A stretch of DNA of 64,000 bases from Candidatus Uabimicrobium amorphum (GCF_009002475.1 NZ_AP019860.1:2728001-2792000); one strand, 5' to 3'. Positions 54,927-63,769 are shown, numbered from the stretch's first letter. Notes: generated by a model not told the origin, from the letters alone. Program-made: numbers and translations.

Positions 54927-56426
54927 ATGACTACGCCAAAAGATATTTTATTATTGAAAAAGTTATGGGAGCAGAGTCTTGTTAGCCATAATTTATTGGA
55001 TGCTCCACTTAAAACATTTTGTAAAGAAATTATTGAAGGAAAACAAGTTTCTCTCGGGGAGGTTCTTGTTCGTTTAGGAGTTATTTCAGCAAAACAACTT
55101 CAAACATTAGAACAAGAAGGCCAACAATTACTTAGAGAAATAGCTCCACAACAATTTGCTTCCACATCTCTTAACATAAATGCCAGTCAGTGCACCAATT
55201 TACAAAAACTTGGCAGTAGTGCTTTAGGAAACACCTACCAAGGGTCTCATGAGGATTTACCGAACCAATGTACCATAAAATACATTGAAGGTATATTAGC
55301 AACAAATCGAAAGTTTCTCAAAAGATTCTTTTTACAGATTGAAAAACTTGTGGGTTTGTCACACGAAAATTTAGCTGTAACATATTACTCATCCTATGAG
55401 AAACTCGAAATTATCCGCGAACATGTTCCTGGAAATAATTTACAAGATTACATAGAAGAATCAGGGGCCTCTTTGAGCAGAGCGTGTGATATTATTATGC
55501 AAGCGGCAAAGGGTTTAAACTTTGCCTACCAACATGGAATTTTGCACAAAAACCTAAAACCAACCAACATTATTATTACTCCTGATGATGATGTCAAGGT
55601 CGTCGATTTTTGCCTACCGCCGACAAGCCCTGCTCATCTTTCTCCGGAGCAATGCCAAAAACAAAAATCCGATGTACGCTCCGACATTTATACTCTAGGA
55701 CTGTTGTTTTACTATCTTCTAACCGACCACCCAGCGATCGAGGCAAACACGAGCAAAGAAATTATGGAGTCGATCATTTCTTGTAGTTTTGTAGAAAAAG
55801 ATACGGAAAATCTCCCGACGAATGTTCTCGACATACTGCGTAAAATGACCGCGAAATTGCCACAAGAAAGATATGCGAGCTACAATGATCTAATTGCTGA
55901 TTTAGAAAATAATGCTCCGCGACAAAGAATTCAACCGGCAGACATAGATAGTTTGATGCATACCGCAGAAATTGCTCTTAGCGTTGACGATAAACAAGAG
56001 TTATTTCTCAGCGACACAGTAGATGATATTCCAGAACCATATGAAGATCAAATGACACTGGAAGCCGAAGAAGTCGACGATTTTGATTCACATCACGACG
56101 ACAAGGAAGATTCACTTACCGCAGTAGCTGTAGCAGAAGAAGACCACAAGGAAGAAATAAAAATCTCGCAACGGCCGCTCCCTAAATTCAATGTACAAGA
56201 AATCAAAAATAGTCCGGAAGTAAAAAGGTTCGACTTAGAAGACAAAGAACAGGAAGAAGAGCAGGAACAAGAACCACCAAAAGAAACGCCACAACCGGAA
56301 GAGCAGGAAGAAAATTCACAAGAAAATGAAAAAGGTTCTTTACTACAAAAACCAAATAAGTTAAAACCATATTTCTTGAAAAATCTACAAAAAAAAGCTG
56401 AAGAAGACCGTAAAAAAAATCAGTAA
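54927..56426 (+). CDS. Ser/Thr-kinase-like protein with degenerate active site
   Basis: A 499-residue protein. Residues ~1-75 form a helical module (LLLKKLWEQSLV..., SLGEVLVRLGVISAKQL) of the type that opens several proteins here. Residues ~90-335 are a kinase-like domain with K118 (TIKYI) in place, but the catalytic loop is HKNLKPTN (Asp replaced by N209) and DFC (227-229) replaces DFG, so it is probably a pseudokinase. The C-terminal ~160 residues are acidic and Glu/Lys-rich. There is no membrane helix, unlike most planctomycete PknB proteins. It may scaffold an FHA-based pathway. A near-consensus promoter lies upstream, and the next gene is an ECF sigma factor. Confidence 0.78.
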   Translation: MTTPKDILLLKKLWEQSLVSHNLLDAPLKTFCKEIIEGKQVSLGEVLVRLGVISAKQLQTLEQEGQQLLREIAPQQFASTSLNINASQCTNLQKLGSSALGNTYQGSHEDLPNQCTIKYIEGILATNRKFLKRFFLQIEKLVGLSHENLAVTYYSSYEKLEIIREHVPGNNLQDYIEESGASLSRACDIIMQAAKGLNFAYQHGILHKNLKPTNIIITPDDDVKVVDFCLPPTSPAHLSPEQCQKQKSDVRSDIYTLGLLFYYLLTDHPAIEANTSKEIMESIISCSFVEKDTENLPTNVLDILRKMTAKLPQERYASYNDLIADLENNAPRQRIQPADIDSLMHTAEIALSVDDKQELFLSDTVDDIPEPYEDQMTLEAEEVDDFDSHHDDKEDSLTAVAVAEEDHKEEIKISQRPLPKFNVQEIKNSPEVKRFDLEDKEQEEEQEQEPPKETPQPEEQEENSQENEKGSLLQKPNKLKPYFLKNLQKKAEEDRKKNQ

Positions 56427-56535
56427 TTATTTTCAAATTTATTCAACAAAAGCACTTATGTTTTTGTAGGACAATTAAATTATTGAAAATAAAATTTATT
56501 ATGGAATAAAAACACTCATTGTAGCCACTTAAAAT

Positions 56536-56564
56536 TTGACAGATAATAAATGAGCTTAAATAAT
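56536..56564 (+). promoter_or_regulatory. Near-consensus promoter overlapping the ECF gene start
   Basis: TTGACA (56536-56541, perfect) and AATAAT (56559-56564, 5/6) are separated by 17 bases. Transcription from it would start near 56571, inside the annotated coding start at 56550. Either the match is chance in AT-rich DNA, or the gene has a second, internal start (TTG at 56589 would give MVEKYANDLYKF). Confidence 0.4.
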
Positions 56565-57089
56565 AAAAAAAAAGCAGAATATCATAGATTGGTAGAAAAA
56601 TACGCCAATGATCTTTACAAGTTTTCTTACAGGATGTGTGGTGATCCCGAAGCAGCGGAAGATATATTACAAGAGACATTCTATGAGGCCTGGCGATCGT
56701 TAGAATCGTTAAAGGACAAAAACAAAGTAAAGGCATGGCTATTTCAAATTCTACGATATCGATATGCTCACTGGGTAAGAGATAAAGTTCGACACTCAAA
56801 AGTAAACCTCTCTTTAGACCAGATAGAGAATTCATTGTCATTGCCTGACCCCGATATATTGAAATCGCTATCGAATAAAGAAATCTTACAAAAAGCTCTC
56901 AATGGACTTGACAATCGTTACAAAGAGCCATTTTTGCTTGTTTTCTTACAAAATTTTAGTTGTAAGGAGGCAGCCGAGCATTTAGGCGTTCCTCTGGGAA
57001 CTGTATTATCGCGTATCCATCGTGCGCGAGTATTTTTACGTAAATCTGTCACTAAACTTATGGATCTAGAACAAAACGAAAGTTTATGA
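56550..57089 (+). CDS. ECF-type RNA polymerase sigma factor
   Basis: A 179-residue sigma-70 family factor of the ECF group. Region 2 is clear (YKFSYRMCGDPEAAEDILQETFYEAW, then a WLFQILR helix), and region 4 has NFSCKEAAEHLGVPLGTVLSRIHRARVFLRK, the DNA-recognition helix-turn-helix. The linker between is short, as expected. ECF factors direct RNA polymerase to stress-response promoters. The stop TGA overlaps the ATG of the next gene by one base, the usual coupling of a sigma factor with its regulator. Its target promoters are unknown. Confidence 0.92.
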   Translation: MSLNNKKKAEYHRLVEKYANDLYKFSYRMCGDPEAAEDILQETFYEAWRSLESLKDKNKVKAWLFQILRYRYAHWVRDKVRHSKVNLSLDQIENSLSLPDPDILKSLSNKEILQKALNGLDNRYKEPFLLVFLQNFSCKEAAEHLGVPLGTVLSRIHRARVFLRKSVTKLMDLEQNESL

Positions 57090-57866
57090 ATGTCGGATGT
57101 TAAAAATATGAGGCAGAATTCAAAAAAACAAGAACTACGGCGTTTAATGGGGGAGGCGAATGTTCTTCCACCGAAAAATCGTCAACGCTCAAAAATTGAG
57201 TCAGCCATCACAGATGTTGATTGGGCACAAAAAGAGTGGAAACTCCTACAAAAAGAAAAGCACGTGCTACAAAAAACCGTGGGAGATGTTCAGATACCTG
57301 TAAATCTACAACAAAAGCTCATGCAAATCCCTCAACAAGTACCTACAAAACGTCGTTATGTATACGTAAAACTAACTGCGGCGGCGGCTGCTATTCTTGT
57401 TGTTTTAACATTCTTACTATTGCCTCAAAGAAATATAACGACAAAGGACTTAGTGTATGCCTCAGCGAAATGGCATATGCAACCAAACATGCTCGATATA
57501 GAAACGCAAAGTCGCGATGAACTACGCGAATACTTTGTAAACAAATCGGGTTTTGAACCTGTTTGGAAAAAAGTTGATGACCGTTTTTCCCTACAAGGAG
57601 GAAAAGTTCATACACTCTCGCAAAAGTCTGTTCTTTGTTCTTCGTGGCGTACAAGCATAGGAAGTTGTATTCTTGTACAATTCAAAGCCGAAGATTTCGA
57701 TCTTCCCGACCAGTTAAAAAAAGAAGTGTGGGCAGCGGATCATCCGTTACACGGAAAATTTTTAGCGGAGGGAAATTGCCTATGTATTGTATGGATTAAA
57801 AATGGTTTTGGTCACGTATGGGTGGTAAAAGATTCCCCACAAGCACGCAATTTTTTTCGTTTGTAA
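57090..57866 (+). CDS. Putative membrane-bound anti-sigma partner
   Basis: A 258-residue protein with a single membrane helix (about 91-112). An N-terminal cytoplasmic part of ~90 residues is basic and helical (KKQELRRLMGEA...), and a ~145-residue extracytoplasmic domain follows. The layout and position directly after the ECF factor fit an anti-sigma factor. The HxxxCxxC zinc-binding motif of the ZAS family is absent, so assignment rests on context. The exported part has conserved-looking WKKVDDRFSLQGG and VLCSSWRTSIGSCILVQF segments, the pattern of DUF3379-like proteins. It begins as TGAATG with the sigma stop. Confidence 0.62.
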   Translation: MSDVKNMRQNSKKQELRRLMGEANVLPPKNRQRSKIESAITDVDWAQKEWKLLQKEKHVLQKTVGDVQIPVNLQQKLMQIPQQVPTKRRYVYVKLTAAAAAILVVLTFLLLPQRNITTKDLVYASAKWHMQPNMLDIETQSRDELREYFVNKSGFEPVWKKVDDRFSLQGGKVHTLSQKSVLCSSWRTSIGSCILVQFKAEDFDLPDQLKKEVWAADHPLHGKFLAEGNCLCIVWIKNGFGHVWVVKDSPQARNFFRL

Positions 57867-57893
57867 AGACAAATCTAGATTCAGGGAAAAATT

Positions 57894-58784
57894 ATGAAAA
57901 GATATACATGGGTACTGTTAATCGTTTTTATTTTGGGTTGTCAGCAAAATACCCAAAGCCAAAGCCAAAACAACAAAAACTATGTGAATCTAAAAACAGT
58001 TGCTGAACTTCAGGAATACCTCTCCTACAAAGAAGGGCAAACCGCAATCGTCAGTGCGCACCGTGGTGGCCCAATGCCTGGTTATCCAGAAAATGCGATA
58101 GAAACATTTGAAAACGCGTTGACATATGCCCCGTGCATTCTGGAACTAGACGTTAACAAAACTGCCGATGGTAAATTAGTTCTCATGCACGATGATACAT
58201 TAGATCGTACAACGACAGGAACAGGCAAGGTGAATGAAGCAACGTGGGAACAACTACAAAAACTCCACCTGAAAGATTCCGAAGGCAAAGTCACCTCATT
58301 TAAAATTCCCACATTTGAAGACGTACTCAACTGGGGAAAAACCCGTGCCGTTATGTGCATCGATATAAAAAGAGGTATTGATCCACAAGAGATTGTCGAT
58401 ATGATTCACAAAACAAAGGCACAAAAGCACAGCATCATCATCGTGTACAATCGACCGATGTTGGTCAAATACCACAAACTAGATTCCTCTCTGTGTATAT
58501 CCGCTTCCGCCAGTACGGTAGAGTCCGTAAAAGAAACTTTGGCCTTAGGTGTCCCCAGCAAAAACCTCATCATGTTTGTTGGTATAAGTGAGCCACAACC
58601 AGAGGTTTACAAGCTTCTTCATCAAAACGGCATAAAAGCCATACTTGGTACAATGCACAACTTAGATAACTCCGCATTAAAAAAAGGTGAAAAAGTTTAT
58701 CAAAAGCTCATCGAAAATGGTGCAGACGTCCTAGCAACGGACAATGTTAAACTCGCAGCTTCCGCGATAAGTAAAATGAAATGA
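57894..58784 (+). CDS. Glycerophosphodiester phosphodiesterase lipoprotein
   Basis: A 296-residue lipoprotein with lipobox FILGC (Cys 16). The GDPD TIM-barrel motifs are intact: SAHRGGPMPGYPENAIETFENA with the catalytic His and Arg-Glu, LELDVNKTADGKLVLMHDDTLDRTT with the second His and metal ligands, and a C-terminal ATDN. The enzyme releases an alcohol and glycerol-3-phosphate from glycerophosphodiesters, and as a lipoprotein it would act outside the membrane. The next gene starts with ATGA overlap at 58781, so it is expressed with the phosphatase. Confidence 0.88.
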   Translation: MKRYTWVLLIVFILGCQQNTQSQSQNNKNYVNLKTVAELQEYLSYKEGQTAIVSAHRGGPMPGYPENAIETFENALTYAPCILELDVNKTADGKLVLMHDDTLDRTTTGTGKVNEATWEQLQKLHLKDSEGKVTSFKIPTFEDVLNWGKTRAVMCIDIKRGIDPQEIVDMIHKTKAQKHSIIIVYNRPMLVKYHKLDSSLCISASASTVESVKETLALGVPSKNLIMFVGISEPQPEVYKLLHQNGIKAILGTMHNLDNSALKKGEKVYQKLIENGADVLATDNVKLAASAISKMK

Positions 58785-59242
58785 ATATTACAATAACAGG
58801 CGTTTTTGAAGCTCTCAACCTTGTCACACAAAAACCAAATCACTACCGTGTCATCTCCATTGCCAGTAAAAAAAGTGTGACGCGTCTCATGATCGAAGAC
58901 ATGAAGCACGCCAAAGATCTTCTTATACTAGAATTTGACGATGCCAGTGCGAATGAATCCTCTGAATATGACGTAGCTTCTCCCCAACAATGTAAACAAG
59001 CTCTGGATTTTCTGAGCAAAGGGGGGGATTGTATTATACACTGTCATGCAGGAGTTAGTAGGTCCACAGGTCTCGCACTAGGCTACTTATTGACACTCTT
59101 CGACCACCATCGCGCCGTTGACCGCCTATTTGAACTTCGCCCCTGTGCGCAACCCAACAAACACGTGATCAAAATCATGTGCGATTTACTACACAAGCAG
59201 GAACTATACCCACTTATTATCGATTACATTTCTCAAAAGTGA
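58781..59242 (+). CDS. Dual-specificity phosphatase-like protein
   Basis: A 153-residue protein of the cysteine-based protein phosphatase fold. The active-site loop is HCHAGVSRSTG (C88 nucleophile, R94), matching HCxxGxxR(S/T). The rest is compact, like small DUSP or PTP-like proteins. There is no signal peptide, so it is cytoplasmic. It could reverse the phospho-threonine marks read by the FHA proteins of this window, but other substrates (phosphoinositides, RNA ends) are possible for this fold. It overlaps the GDPD stop by 4 bases (ATGA) and is followed by the DNA-ligase gene (7-base gap). Confidence 0.82.
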   Translation: MNITITGVFEALNLVTQKPNHYRVISIASKKSVTRLMIEDMKHAKDLLILEFDDASANESSEYDVASPQQCKQALDFLSKGGDCIIHCHAGVSRSTGLALGYLLTLFDHHRAVDRLFELRPCAQPNKHVIKIMCDLLHKQELYPLIIDYISQK

Positions 59243-59249
59243 GGCCATC

Positions 59250-61190
59250 ATGAAGCCAGAAGAAATCACGATTATTGATGATAAATTTATCCGAGAATAT
59301 AGTCTTAAACGCGGTTTAGTAGAGTCTTATATCGAAGTTCAAAAAGGTCTGGGGCGAAAGAAAAAAAATAAAAATTATGCAGCGGAACTTCTTGGCCTTC
59401 CAGTTAGCTTGACCTTCGCACTCGAAAATGTCGTAAGACTGCAAAAAGATCAAAGTCTCGACTCCATATCGTTTTTTAGTCTTTTGTATGGTTTATATCT
59501 TCCTCTTTGTGGGATGAACGAACAAAAAACCTTACAAACTTTTGGAATATATTGGAAAAGCCGTGTCGGAAATCACCAAGGTCTCATTAGCGAATTTCTT
59601 CACAAAGACTTAGGATTGTCTCTAGAGGAAAAAATCAACTTTTTGATGGGTGACCCTTTCTCCGGAAAAGCAGCACGCATGGGGCAAGACACTCTCATTA
59701 ACATACTGGCCTCCATTCGCTTGGTTTCACATCAATTCCTGCGAGCACATTTGACCAAAATCGCTGATTTTGGTTTATTATTCACCGAAGAAGTCAGTAA
59801 GATAAAGTCTGACCCTCCTGTGACGGCAAAAGAAGTGATCGTGATTCTTCGTAACCTACCACGTCAAAAAACCAATCGCAAAAAACAAATCTTGCGCGAT
59901 CTATTCGAAAGATGTGGAAGGCTAGAGCGTTACTTTCTAGCGCGTTTGATACTCAGACGCTTATACTTCGGTTACGAATATCGCAGCTCACTCATTCACA
60001 CTGAGCTGGCAAAAAAATACAACATCAGCGAAGAAATCATTGGCAATAGTATTGCCCTTAGTGACATATTCAATGTCTGCGAAATATTGGAAAACAAAGG
60101 AGCCAAAGGACTAGAGAAACTCGTTCTAAAACCACTAAACCCTGTAAGCCCGGCGCTCGCAGGAACCGTGGAAGTCACTAAAAACTCCAAATTTCCCATG
60201 TGGGTAGAGTGTAAATACGACGGTATACGTCTGATGCTACATAAAGACACTAGTATCAACAGTCGCGTAAAATACGCCGCCTTCACCCGACGCAAAAACG
60301 ACTGGATCAACCTAGTACCAGAATTAGAAAACTCGGCGAAATGGTTACAAGCGTACTCGTATATCCTAGACGGGGAGTTGCACGGTACTTATGTCGACTT
60401 AGAAAAAGGTGGATTGCGTCCAGCAAACGTATACGATGTTTACCGTCAACTCCAAGGAAACTATAGTCTTCCCATTAAATTGCAATACGTTGTTTTTGAT
60501 ATTCTATACCTAAATGGCAAAGATCTCACAAAAGAACCGTGGTACAAACGTCGTCAGTTATTAGAGAAGCTCATCATGCCCTCTTCCGGTTACCAAGTCA
60601 ACGTTCCGATTATCGTTGCCGAAGGTTGGGAAGCGAAGAACTACAGCGAATTCAAGAAATGGTTCAAGAATTTTGAAAATCGCGGTTACGAAGGGGCAAT
60701 GGCAAAGATCATAAAGGACAGCTACGCCCTGGGAAAACGCAACAACTCATGGCTCAAGAAAAAACCCGCCATCTACCTAGACTTAGCAGTAACAGGTGCA
60801 CTGTGGAGTACCACAGACCGCGGCCCGAAGATATTCAGTACCTTTCTACTCTCCTGCCGGCACAAAAACGGCTACGAACAAGTCGCACGTACTGAAGGGC
60901 TTGCGTACCAACAAAACCACGAAATTCTGCAACGCATCACCTACGATGGTTTACTCACCGGAGAAAATGTCGAAATAAGAACCAGTACCGCCACACGCTA
61001 CGGTTTTAAATTGATTCCATCGATTGTTGTCACCATACGCATTGATGGCGTGGTGAGAGATAACGAGGGGGTTTATTCTTTGCGTGATCCAAAAATAGTA
61101 TGTGTAAGGCCTAGAGGTGACATGATCGCTGAAGATGTGAATACACGTGATGACATTGCCCAGCTATATGTAAAAACGCGTTTGAAGTAG
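59250..61190 (+). CDS. ATP-dependent DNA ligase
   Basis: The 646-residue protein has the three-domain layout of ATP-dependent ligases. The N-terminal DNA-binding region occupies about 1-290. The adenylation domain has motif I VECKYDGIR (nucleophile K322), LDGELHGTY, VFDILYLNG, GYEGAMAKI and WLKKKP, and the OB-fold C-terminus follows. This resembles archaeal/eukaryotic ligase I-type proteins, whereas bacterial replication uses the NAD-dependent LigA. ATP-dependent ligases in bacteria usually act in repair. Its place downstream of the phosphatase and GDPD genes, without repair partners such as Ku, gives no further clue. A GAGG site precedes the ATG. Confidence 0.93.
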   Translation: MKPEEITIIDDKFIREYSLKRGLVESYIEVQKGLGRKKKNKNYAAELLGLPVSLTFALENVVRLQKDQSLDSISFFSLLYGLYLPLCGMNEQKTLQTFGIYWKSRVGNHQGLISEFLHKDLGLSLEEKINFLMGDPFSGKAARMGQDTLINILASIRLVSHQFLRAHLTKIADFGLLFTEEVSKIKSDPPVTAKEVIVILRNLPRQKTNRKKQILRDLFERCGRLERYFLARLILRRLYFGYEYRSSLIHTELAKKYNISEEIIGNSIALSDIFNVCEILENKGAKGLEKLVLKPLNPVSPALAGTVEVTKNSKFPMWVECKYDGIRLMLHKDTSINSRVKYAAFTRRKNDWINLVPELENSAKWLQAYSYILDGELHGTYVDLEKGGLRPANVYDVYRQLQGNYSLPIKLQYVVFDILYLNGKDLTKEPWYKRRQLLEKLIMPSSGYQVNVPIIVAEGWEAKNYSEFKKWFKNFENRGYEGAMAKIIKDSYALGKRNNSWLKKKPAIYLDLAVTGALWSTTDRGPKIFSTFLLSCRHKNGYEQVARTEGLAYQQNHEILQRITYDGLLTGENVEIRTSTATRYGFKLIPSIVVTIRIDGVVRDNEGVYSLRDPKIVCVRPRGDMIAEDVNTRDDIAQLYVKTRLK

Positions 61191-61341
61191 AACAAACCAA
61201 GTATTTATTTCGCAAAACAACTATTCATTGTGAATACATATGGCATTTGATTTAATTTTTTAAGACAGCACTACCATTGAAAGCACAATATTTCACTGTA
61301 AATTTTTTATCACACTAGAAATCACTAATCTGTAAATCACT

Positions 61342-62262
61342 ATGAAGAGAATATCTATCTGCGTACCAACATATAATCGTAAAAAACTACTGAAAAAAGC
61401 ACTAGACAGTTGTCTAGCGCAAACACATCTTCCCCACGAAATCATTATTGGTGACGATTCAACTAACTTAGAAACCAAATTAATGGTTAAAAACCTACAA
61501 CAAGAAGTACCAAATATAAATATTCGTTACTTCAAACATTCCTCTAATCTTGGACAACACAAAAACGCCATGTTCCTGATCCAAAAAGTCGAAGGTGAAT
61601 ACTTACTGATTCTACACGATGATGACGAACTAGAAAAAGAAGCCCTTGCAGACTACTTACGATGTTTTTCCAAATGTGACGACATTGTCGCTGTGTACGG
61701 CAAACAATACTTTATTGACGAACAAAATCTTCCCCACGGAAACTCTGAAGATCTAAATAAATTATTTTTTCGTGAAAAAAAATATGAAGGTCTTCAAGCT
61801 GACAGTCTGAAAATGGCGATTCTTCAACAATTTAACGGGTCATTTATGGTTCGAACAGATATTGTAACACAAATAAACTACAACGACCTCGGAGCGATTG
61901 GACAAGACGCCATAGACTTTTTTTTTGGTTTAGAAATGGCGAAATACGGAAAATTTTATTTTCTCAACAAATACACAGCAAAATACCGTGTAGGTAATGT
62001 TTCTGTTAGCAACAATAAAAAAAATAATGCTGGTTACAATGCATTCAAATACGTATTCGAAAATTTTAGAGGCAAACAGCCCGAGATAGAGATGTGGCTC
62101 ACAAGAAAAAGTAATGTTGCCGTTATGCAAGCAATTAACCTCAAAGACAAAAAAAACGCCTTTAAATGGTATTTTTCCAAATACCACAAATCCAAAATTT
62201 TTACTCCTGGCGGTATAAAAAGACTCATCCTACTCTGTACACCCAATCTCAAAAGAAATTAA
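61342..62262 (+). CDS. Family 2 glycosyltransferase
   Basis: A 306-residue GT-A-fold enzyme. It opens with SICVPTYNRKKLLKKALDS and continues with IIIGDDST and LLILHDDDEL, giving the nucleotide-sugar and metal-binding acidic residues of family 2. The length and C-terminal part (KSNVAVMQAINLKDK) fit a cytoplasmic or membrane-associated glycosyltransferase of surface-glycan synthesis, consistent with the O-antigen-ligase-like gene further upstream. No ribosome binding site is obvious. The gene is alone on the plus strand here. The sugar and acceptor are unknown. Confidence 0.88.
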   Translation: MKRISICVPTYNRKKLLKKALDSCLAQTHLPHEIIIGDDSTNLETKLMVKNLQQEVPNINIRYFKHSSNLGQHKNAMFLIQKVEGEYLLILHDDDELEKEALADYLRCFSKCDDIVAVYGKQYFIDEQNLPHGNSEDLNKLFFREKKYEGLQADSLKMAILQQFNGSFMVRTDIVTQINYNDLGAIGQDAIDFFFGLEMAKYGKFYFLNKYTAKYRVGNVSVSNNKKNNAGYNAFKYVFENFRGKQPEIEMWLTRKSNVAVMQAINLKDKKNAFKWYFSKYHKSKIFTPGGIKRLILLCTPNLKRN

Positions 62263-62608
62263 AGATAACTCATTGTTATTCAAAACATAACATGACCTAA
62301 ATGCGATAAATTATGTTTGGTGTTCTCTGGAACTACAAAACAAAATGGTTTTGCAATTTTGACCGTAAGTGACAATTGTACAACACTTTGCACGACCAAG
62401 CTGTACAATTTCAACAGCAAGTTGAAGTAGTTTGATTTTAATAAAACAACCGCTTGCTGCTGGGCACGGTCATCCCTTGCTACGACAAGGGATCCAGGTG
62501 TTTACAAATTTATCTTCTGTTCGTAGATGCATAATCGCTGTCACGCATCACACACAAGGGTATACGCTGTTTCATAATAATTTAGTTACAACTGTAGTAC
62601 TAGCTTCA
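62263..62608. other. Intergenic region with several inverted repeats
   Basis: No gene is visible in these 346 bases. Three hairpins stand out: AATTGTACA/TGTACAATT (62374-62382 and 62402-62410), TTCAAC-AGCAA-GTTGAA (62410-62426), and ATCCCTTG-N6-CAAGGGAT (62472-62493). The last is set in GGTCATCCC...GGGATCC, resembling REP-type elements and the palindrome at 1719-1748. They may be decayed mobile or repetitive DNA, or terminators for the converging genes on either side. Confidence 0.45.
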
Positions 62609-62905
62609 TCAATCGCAACTGGTGAGATCATTATCTACTTTCGTTAACGACGCACACTTCTGTTCATTTGCGATAGAAAGAATAAACTTTTTTCGTTCCT
62701 CTTCTGTCAGTCTAAGCTTTTCGACTATCTCATCCACTTTTTTTAAAGACAGCACTTTTTTACGTGACATCACTTTAGAAAGAAAACTGGCATCAATATC
62801 TAAAAACTTAGCAAAAGCGCGCAATGAGTACTGTGGATTTCTTGCAACTCGGTCTTGGAGTTCATTGCATAGATACTCAACGTAAAAAGGTATTTTTTGT
62901 CCCAC
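62609..62905 (-). CDS. Short HTH protein like the N-terminus of the TIGR02147 family
   Basis: A ~98-residue protein with YLCNELQDRVARNPQYSLRAFAKFLDIDASFLSKVMSRKKVLSLKKVDEIVEKLRLTEEERKKFI, the HTH segment that begins TIGR02147 proteins (YS.RAFA......S.L..V...R.LS...). Those proteins are usually ~270 residues long, so this is either a short variant or a truncated relative. I chose GTG 62905 because AGGAGCT lies a few bases upstream. GTG 62941 would give a longer, odd N-terminus. It diverges from the SDR gene, with a palindrome in between, which suggests that it controls that gene. Confidence 0.7.
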   Translation of the reverse strand: MGQKIPFYVEYLCNELQDRVARNPQYSLRAFAKFLDIDASFLSKVMSRKKVLSLKKVDEIVEKLRLTEEERKKFILSIANEQKCASLTKVDNDLTSCD

Positions 62906-62958
62906 GACACAAGCTCCTACACTGTGGAAAAATACGTCCACACTTTTTGATAATCATT

Positions 62959-62999
62959 TTGCAATCCCCACATCTGCAAAATATGATAAACATATCATA
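62959..62999 (+). promoter_or_regulatory. Promoter with overlapping palindromic operator candidate (SDR gene)
   Basis: TTGCAA (62959-62964) and TATGAT (62982-62987) are separated by 17 bases (4/6 and 5/6). A perfect inverted repeat TATGATA-AACA-TATCATA (62982-62999) covers the -10 box. A repressor bound there would block the promoter. The adjacent divergent HTH gene is the obvious candidate regulator. The distance to the ATG at 63050 is about 50 bases. Confidence 0.5.
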
Positions 63000-63049
63000 C
63001 AAGTACCACAATGTATTCACAATAAAAACAAATTTTACGGAGGTCTATC

Positions 63050-63769
63050 ATGGAAAAACTCGTAGTAATCACAGGGGCAAGCTCTGGAATTGGTGCTGCC
63101 ACAGCAAAATTGTTTTCAGAAAAAGGTCACCCGCTATTGTTGTTAGCGAGAAGAATTGAGAAATTACGCGAGCTCGATTTACCTGATACCATATGTTCAC
63201 AGGTGGATGTTACTGATCGTAAGGCTTTGCAAGAAGCTATCGACAAAGCCGAAGAAAAATATGGAACCACCGATTGTTTGGTAAACAACGCCGGAGTTAT
63301 GTTGTTGGGATTGGCAAACAGCCAAGACCCGAAGGAATGGCAAAAAATGTTTGATGTCAATGTTCATGGTGTGCTCAATGGTATCCATTGCGTATTGCAA
63401 AAAATGATCAACTGCAATAGTGGTACAGTCATCAACATTAGCTCCATCGCCGGTCGCAAAACATTTCCCAACCATGCTGCGTACTGTGGAACCAAATTCG
63501 CTGTACATGCCATGACCGAAAATATTCGCGAAGAAGTGGCAGAACACAATGTTCGCGTAATCACTATTGCGCCGGGAGCGGTAGAAACTGAACTGCTGGG
63601 ACATACAACATCTACAGAAATCAAAGATGGCTACGAAGACTGGAAAAAATCGATGGGTGGTGCGATCCAAAGTAGCGATATCGCCAATGCAATTTACTAC
63701 GCCTACTCGCAACCGCAAAATGTATGTATCCGCGAAATTGTCCTTGCTGCCACAAAACAACAACCATAA
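63050..63769 (+). CDS. Short-chain dehydrogenase/reductase
   Basis: A 239-residue classical SDR. The Rossmann motif is TGASSGIG (8-15, NAD(P)-binding), NNAG lies at 79-82, and the catalytic set is S132, Y145 and K149 (NISSIAG, AAYCGTKFAV). Basic residues after the second strand (ARRIEK) favour NADP. It matches YdfG-like SDRs that reduce beta-hydroxy acids or ketones, but the substrate is not shown by the sequence. GGAGG lies a few bases before the ATG. The promoter and operator candidate at 62959-62999 suggests regulated expression under the neighbouring HTH protein. Confidence 0.92.
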   Translation: MEKLVVITGASSGIGAATAKLFSEKGHPLLLLARRIEKLRELDLPDTICSQVDVTDRKALQEAIDKAEEKYGTTDCLVNNAGVMLLGLANSQDPKEWQKMFDVNVHGVLNGIHCVLQKMINCNSGTVINISSIAGRKTFPNHAAYCGTKFAVHAMTENIREEVAEHNVRVITIAPGAVETELLGHTTSTEIKDGYEDWKKSMGGAIQSSDIANAIYYAYSQPQNVCIREIVLAATKQQP

